Below, piece after piece: positions 11,531-15,284 of a stretch of DNA of 15,284 nucleotides; positions within the stretch are counted from its first letter, which is position 1, and each line of letters opens with the position of its first letter. This DNA is from an uncultured Collinsella sp. Lineage in GTDB: Bacteria; Actinomycetota; Coriobacteriia; Coriobacteriales; Coriobacteriaceae. The notes under the pieces were generated by a model. It was not told the DNA's origin, did not search any database, and saw only the letters and a program-made list of their open reading frames with translations. Position numbers and translations under genes: made by a program. The stretch spans positions 1 to 15,284 of the forward strand of contig CAJJYO010000012.1 in the NCBI GenBank assembly GCA_905197385.1, in the 5' to 3' direction.

Positions 11531-12868
11531 ATGAACCAGCAGAACATCGATTACGTACTCCGTTCCGTAGAGCAGCGTGACATCCGCTTTGTGCGTCTGT
11601 GGTTTGTCGATATTCTCGGCCGCCTCAAGAACTTTGCCATTAGCCCCGAGGACCTCGAGGTCGCTTTTGAGGAGGGTATTGGCTTTGACGGCTCCGCCAT
11701 CGAGGGTTTTGCCACGCCCGAGGAAGCCGACATGCTGGCGTTTCCCGATGCTTCGACCTTCCAGATTTTGCCGTGGCGCCCGAGCCACAACGGCGTCGCC
11801 CGCGTGTTCTGCGACGTGTGCACTCCCGATCGCAAGCCGTTTGCCGGCGACCCGCGCGATGCCCTGCGCCGCATGTTCCGCAAGGCCGAGAAGGCTGGCT
11901 ATCTGCTCAACGTGGGCGCCGAGCTGGAGTATTACTATTTCCCCGACGAGCACACCCCCGAGCCGCTCGACAACGTGGGCTACTTCGATCTTTCGGTGAG
12001 TGACGCCGCCCGCGACCTGCGCCGCAACACGGTCCTCACGCTCGAGAAGATGTCCGTGCCCGTGGAGTACACCTTCCACGCCGCCGGCCGCTCGCAGCAC
12101 GGCATGAGCCTGCGTCACGCCGAGGCCCTGAGTATGTCCGACGCCGTCACCACGGCCAAACTCATCATTAAGCAGCAGGCCTACGAGAGCGGTTGCCACG
12201 CCTCCTTTATGCCCAAACCGTTGGCGGGCGAGGACGGCAGCGCCATGTTTTTGCATCAGTCGCTGTTCGACCACGACGGCAACAACGTCTTTTGGGGCGA
12301 GGACGACGAGAAGTACCATCTCTCCGATATCGCCAAGCACTACATGGCCGGCATCTTGGCGCACGCGCGCGAGATCAGCGCCATCACCAACCCCACGGTC
12401 AACTCGTACAAGCGCATCACCACGGGTGGCGACTCCGTGCCGCAGTACGCCACGTGGGGCCTGCGCAACCGCGCGAGCATGATCCGCATCCCGGTCTACA
12501 AGCCCGGCAAACAGCTGTCCACGCGCATCGAGCTTCGTAGCCCCGACCCCATGGCCAATCCGTACCTGGTCAACGCCGTCACGCTGGCGGCTGGTCTGGA
12601 CGGCATCGAGCGTAAGCTGGAGCTCCCGCCCGAGGCCACGGCCGAGACACTCAAACTCACCGACCGTCAGATGCTCGAGGCCGGCTACACGCCGCTGCCG
12701 CGCTCGCTCAAAGAGGCGCTCGACGTCTTTGAGGACTCGCAGTTTATGAAGGATGCCCTCGGCGAGCACATCCACAGCTTCTTCCTCAAAAAGAAGCGCA
12801 ACGAGTGGCATAAGTTTGAGTCCACGATCACCGAGTGGGAGATCAAGCATTATCTGGCGAACTCCTAA
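11531..12868 (+). CDS. glnA: glutamine synthetase type I-family protein with altered metal-binding residues
   Basis: The 445-residue length and order of blocks are those of GSI-alpha: beta-grasp GFDGSAIEGF (51-60), AELEYYYFP (130-138), ASFMPKPLAGEDGSAMFLHQSL (224-245, split here), NSYKR (291-295), LRNRASMIRIP (311-321), RIELRSPDPMANPYL (332-346). The adenylylation-site segment of GSI-beta is absent. Against the enterobacterial numbering, ligands Glu129 and Glu131 (here 131, 133) and Glu357 (here 334) are kept, but Glu212 aligns with Ala184, Glu220 with Gly191 and His269 with Phe240; the flap Glu327 position is Asp301-like. Normal glutamate-ammonia ligation may be impaired, or another substrate used. 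GGGGAG precedes ATG 11531. It lies 50 bp before a GlnR-like gene, with a GlnR-box-like site upstream. Family certain; activity doubtful. Confidence 0.85.
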   Translation: MNQQNIDYVLRSVEQRDIRFVRLWFVDILGRLKNFAISPEDLEVAFEEGIGFDGSAIEGFATPEEADMLAFPDASTFQILPWRPSHNGVARVFCDVCTPDRKPFAGDPRDALRRMFRKAEKAGYLLNVGAELEYYYFPDEHTPEPLDNVGYFDLSVSDAARDLRRNTVLTLEKMSVPVEYTFHAAGRSQHGMSLRHAEALSMSDAVTTAKLIIKQQAYESGCHASFMPKPLAGEDGSAMFLHQSLFDHDGNNVFWGEDDEKYHLSDIAKHYMAGILAHAREISAITNPTVNSYKRITTGGDSVPQYATWGLRNRASMIRIPVYKPGKQLSTRIELRSPDPMANPYLVNAVTLAAGLDGIERKLELPPEATAETLKLTDRQMLEAGYTPLPRSLKEALDVFEDSQFMKDALGEHIHSFFLKKKRNEWHKFESTITEWEIKHYLANS

Positions 12869-12918
12869 TCGCGCTGGCTTGTTCCAGTACGATTGAGCTC
12901 ATTTCCTTGGAGGCCGAT

Positions 12919-13581
12919 ATGTCCGAAAAGAGTGCCCTGTTCATGGCGCGCACGACGCGCTTCCACGAGTTTGCCCGCAGCTTGACGACCACCCTGGGTG
13001 TCGAGGTGAGCCTGGCTACCCCCGATTCGCCGACTGCGGCGCACGACTTTGACCTGCTGATCCTCGATTCCGACGGCATCCGCAGCGACCGCATCGATCA
13101 GATTGCCAAATGGCTCGACGACCGCGGCGGCGTCCCCATGCTGGTGATCGTTGACGACGAGGCGCTCGGCACCCTGCGCCTGCCGAATCACGCGCATGCC
13201 GACTTTGTATGCCCCACGGCGACGCCCAACGAACTCAAGGCTCGCGCGCAGCGCCTGATGGGCGAGGAGGAGACCGTCGCCGCCGACGATGTGCTCAACA
13301 TCGATAACCTCGAGATCAACCTGGCTACCTACCAGGTAACGCTCGATAACGAGCCTATCGACCTGACGCTGATGGAGTACTCGCTGCTGAGCTTTTTGGC
13401 GACGCACCCCAACCGCGCCTACAGCCGAGAGGTGCTGCTGCACCGCGTGTGGGGCTTTGAGTACTGCGGCGGCACGCGTACCGTCGACGTGCACATCCGA
13501 CGCATCCGCTCCAAGGTGGGCCCGCAGATTGCGGCACACATCACCACTGTCCGCGGCGTGGGCTATCTGTTTAAGGACTAG
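12919..13581 (+). CDS. GlnR-like OmpR-family orphan response regulator
   Basis: This 220-residue DNA-binding protein has an atypical receiver (1-115) and an OmpR winged helix (about 126-218) with LTLMEYSLLSFLATHPNRAY, LLHRVWGFEYCGGTRTVDVH (173-192) and RRIRSKVG. The GGTRTVDVHxRRxRxKxG block is typical of actinobacterial GlnR, the nitrogen regulator. As in GlnR, the receiver is degenerate: an Asp is present at 50 (LLILD), but the N-terminal acidic pair and the conserved Lys (TKPF-type; here CPTA) are missing, so phosphorylation by a kinase is unlikely and no kinase gene adjoins it. ATG 12919 has GGAGG at 12909-12913; an earlier in-frame start lacks one. It follows the glnA-type gene by 50 bp in the same direction, probably as one operon. 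Confidence 0.87.
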   Translation: MSEKSALFMARTTRFHEFARSLTTTLGVEVSLATPDSPTAAHDFDLLILDSDGIRSDRIDQIAKWLDDRGGVPMLVIVDDEALGTLRLPNHAHADFVCPTATPNELKARAQRLMGEEETVAADDVLNIDNLEINLATYQVTLDNEPIDLTLMEYSLLSFLATHPNRAYSREVLLHRVWGFEYCGGTRTVDVHIRRIRSKVGPQIAAHITTVRGVGYLFKD

Positions 13582-13586
13582 TTTTT

Positions 13587-13624
13587 CACCACAAAGGGGA
13601 CAGGCACCTTTGTGGTGGTTTTGC
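13587..13624 (+). terminator. terminator of the glnA-glnR operon
   Basis: CACCACAAAGG (13587-13597) pairs perfectly with CCTTTGTGGTG (13607-13617), followed by GTTTTG, just after the regulator's stop codon. The loop region contains GGGGACAGGCACC, a phrase I recall in many intergenic hairpins of gut bacteria. Confidence 0.8.
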
Positions 13625-13736
13625 CGCATGTGCGGGCTCCTTTCGGGTTTGCAGAAGAACTTAAGCCTTCCTAAAAGATTGCGTTCTCATACATGTGCAC
13701 CCGCATATTGGGGTACAACTCAACGTGAACAATGAT

Positions 13737-13771
13737 GGCCCGCCACGTGTTTGGCGGGCCTTTGGTTATTT
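13737..13771 (+). terminator. perfect 9-bp hairpin with T-tract just upstream of htrA
   Basis: GGCCCGCCA (13737-13745) and TGGCGGGCC (13752-13760) form an uninterrupted stem, followed by TTTGGTTATTT. It ends about 18 bp before the htrA start codon, so it is either the true operon terminator or a leader attenuator for the protease gene. The 113 bp between the two hairpins contains no gene I can support. Confidence 0.75.
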
Positions 13772-13789
13772 GACGAAAGGATCGCAGCT

Positions 13790-15250
13790 ATGAGCGAGAA
13801 CGATTCCCAGCGTCCCCAGGATGCGGGCAATACCGGCGAGACTCAGCAGCAGCCGCGCGTGCAGGTGGAGTCGACGCCTGCCGGCAGCAACATTCCCTAC
13901 GTGCAGGCCTTCGACACACAGACCGGCAAGCCGCTGGGCGGCCAGCAGGTTGTAAACAAGCACACAGTGGTCAAGACCAAGACCAAAAAGCTGCCGATCT
14001 TTATTACGGCGCTCGCCGGCTGTGCCTGCGGAGCCCTGCTGGTCATTGCGCTCATTATGAGTGGCACGCTCAACATTGGCGGCGGCAAGAATGCCGTGAC
14101 GGCGGGCGCTTCGGGTTCGTCGACGCAAAAGATTACGATCGACTCCGAGGACACCACGCTTGCCGAGGCCGTTTCTGCCAAGGCCCTGCCCTCCGTCGTT
14201 TCCATCACCGCCACTTCGAGCGGTAGCCAGAATGGCTCGCTTTCGCAGTCTGCCGACGAGTCGGATGGCTCGGGCAGCGTTGGTTCGGGCGTGGTGCTCG
14301 ATACCGAGGGCCACATCCTCACCAACAACCATGTGGTCGATGGCTATGACCAGTACGTGGTGACCATGGACGACGGCACCACCTACGAGGCCGAGTTCGT
14401 GGGCAACGATGCTTCGAGCGACCTGGCCGTCATCAAGCTCAAGGATGCAGACGCCTCCAAGCTCACGCCGATCGAGATCGGTGATTCCTCCAAGCTCAAC
14501 GTGGGCGAGTGGGTCATGGCGATCGGCTCGCCGTTCGGCAACGAGCAGTCTGTCTCCACGGGTATCGTCTCGGCGCTCTATCGCTCCACGGCCATGAGCT
14601 CTACCAGCGGCAACACCATCTACGCCAACATGATCCAGACCGATGCCGCCATCAACCCGGGCAACTCCGGCGGCGCGCTCGTCAACGACAACGGCGAGCT
14701 CGTGGGTATTAACTCGCTCATCGAGAGCTACTCGGGCTCCAGCTCGGGCGTGGGCTTTGCCATTCCCGTTAACTACGCCAAGGACATTGCCGACCAGATC
14801 ATCGACGGCAAGACGCCGGTTCATCCGTACCTGGGCGCCACGCTTTCGAGCGTCAATGCGCTCAACGCCCGCACCAACAAGCTGAGCACCGATAGCGGTG
14901 CGTACGTGGCGAGCGTCGTCGAGGACGGTCCCGCCGCCAAGGCCGGCATCCAAGAGGGCGATGTCATTATCAAGCTGGGCGACGATGAGATTACGAGCGC
15001 CGATGGCCTGATCATCGCCCTGCGCAGCCACGAGGTGGGCGAGAAGGTCGAGATCACGCTCATGCGCGGCAAGGAAGAGAAGAAGGTCACGGTTGAGCTG
15101 GGCTCTGACGAAGAGCTGCAGAGCCAACAGCAGGACGACAGCGCGACCGACACCGGCAACGGCGGCATTACTGACGAGCAGTTGCGCCAGTATCTGGAGG
15201 AGCTGCTGGGCCAGCAGGGCCAGGGTCAGGGCTACGGCCAGGGTTACTAA
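13790..15250 (+). CDS. HtrA/DegP-type membrane-anchored serine protease with PDZ domain
   Basis: This 486-residue protein has a long hydrophilic, Gln-rich cytoplasmic N-terminus (1-65), one membrane helix (about 68-91, LPIFITALAGCACGALLVIA), a Ser/Gly linker, a trypsin-like domain (about 125-335) and one PDZ domain (about 345-436). The triad is His181 (LTNNHVV), Asp211 (SSDLAVIKL) and Ser293 (INPGNSGGALV), all intact. The tail is acidic and ends in a Gly-Gln-Tyr repeat (GQGQGYGQGY). It should degrade or refold misfolded proteins outside the membrane, like the HtrA proteins of other Gram-positives. ATG 13790 has AAAGGA at a usable distance. A strong hairpin immediately upstream may attenuate or insulate its transcription. 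Complete at both ends. Confidence 0.93.
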   Translation: MSENDSQRPQDAGNTGETQQQPRVQVESTPAGSNIPYVQAFDTQTGKPLGGQQVVNKHTVVKTKTKKLPIFITALAGCACGALLVIALIMSGTLNIGGGKNAVTAGASGSSTQKITIDSEDTTLAEAVSAKALPSVVSITATSSGSQNGSLSQSADESDGSGSVGSGVVLDTEGHILTNNHVVDGYDQYVVTMDDGTTYEAEFVGNDASSDLAVIKLKDADASKLTPIEIGDSSKLNVGEWVMAIGSPFGNEQSVSTGIVSALYRSTAMSSTSGNTIYANMIQTDAAINPGNSGGALVNDNGELVGINSLIESYSGSSSGVGFAIPVNYAKDIADQIIDGKTPVHPYLGATLSSVNALNARTNKLSTDSGAYVASVVEDGPAAKAGIQEGDVIIKLGDDEITSADGLIIALRSHEVGEKVEITLMRGKEEKKVTVELGSDEELQSQQQDDSATDTGNGGITDEQLRQYLEELLGQQGQGQGYGQGY

Positions 15251-15284
15251 CGAGCCGTATCGTACATACCGATGCCAGAGGGGG

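Noticed and set aside
13725..13793. A 22-codon GTG-initiated leader ORF whose stop overlaps the htrA start (ATGA)
   Set aside because: No ribosome-binding site, no convincing promoter just upstream, and it runs through the terminator hairpin; overlap by chance is likely.

Overview
The window looks like a chromosomal piece from a high-GC Gram-positive gut actinobacterium of the Coriobacteriia, most like Collinsella. This rests on remembered protein families and gene style (a GlnR-like orphan regulator beside a glnA-type gene, an HtrA protease with one membrane anchor, high-GC codon use), not on a database match.

Left part (1-2640). The 3' half of an FCD-type GntR regulator (minus strand) is fused head-on to the last ~55 codons of a GntP-type gluconate permease (plus strand). 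One deletion that removed the regulator's DNA-binding half, the divergent promoter region and most of the permease would explain this. Next comes an intact IlvD/Edd-family dehydratase, probably acting on a sugar acid, then a strong hairpin between convergent genes.

Middle part (2640-6190). A minus-strand Spx/ArsC-like protein has Ser where the family normally has its redox Cys. A clear promoter (TTGAAA-N17-TAGAAT) then drives a nearly leaderless 37-codon upstream ORF, two hairpins, and a two-gene operon of a DHA2-type drug-efflux MFS protein and a twin-CBS protein. A small MGMT/ATL-like protein with a PCRR motif follows.

Mobile-element remnant (6150-7790). A 45-nt tRNA-Met 3' fragment with its own terminator lies on the minus strand, as expected for a tRNA 3' end displaced by an integrated element. 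Three direct repeats, a 13-bp inverted repeat, and a tyrosine-recombinase gene broken by internal deletion, frameshift and loss of its catalytic C-terminus follow. Its reading frame continues into sequence I cannot identify.

ATPase locus (7770-9511). A minus-strand AAA+/winged-helix ATPase is flanked by two unusual repeat blocks. Downstream are diverged ~73-bp tandem units carrying five TTTNCGTCT motifs. Immediately upstream are seven tandem 10-bp units that also create promoter-like hexamer pairs. A 160-bp nested inverted-repeat element resembling a MITE lies beyond.

Right part (9557-15284). An intact GntR/FCD regulator and a LacI-family, KdgR-like regulator precede a glutamine synthetase-family gene and a GlnR-like regulator, then an HtrA/DegP-type membrane-anchored serine protease. 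The synthetase-like protein lacks three expected metal ligands. A sequence matching the actinobacterial GlnR box lies in front of it, suggesting a nitrogen-control autoregulatory loop.
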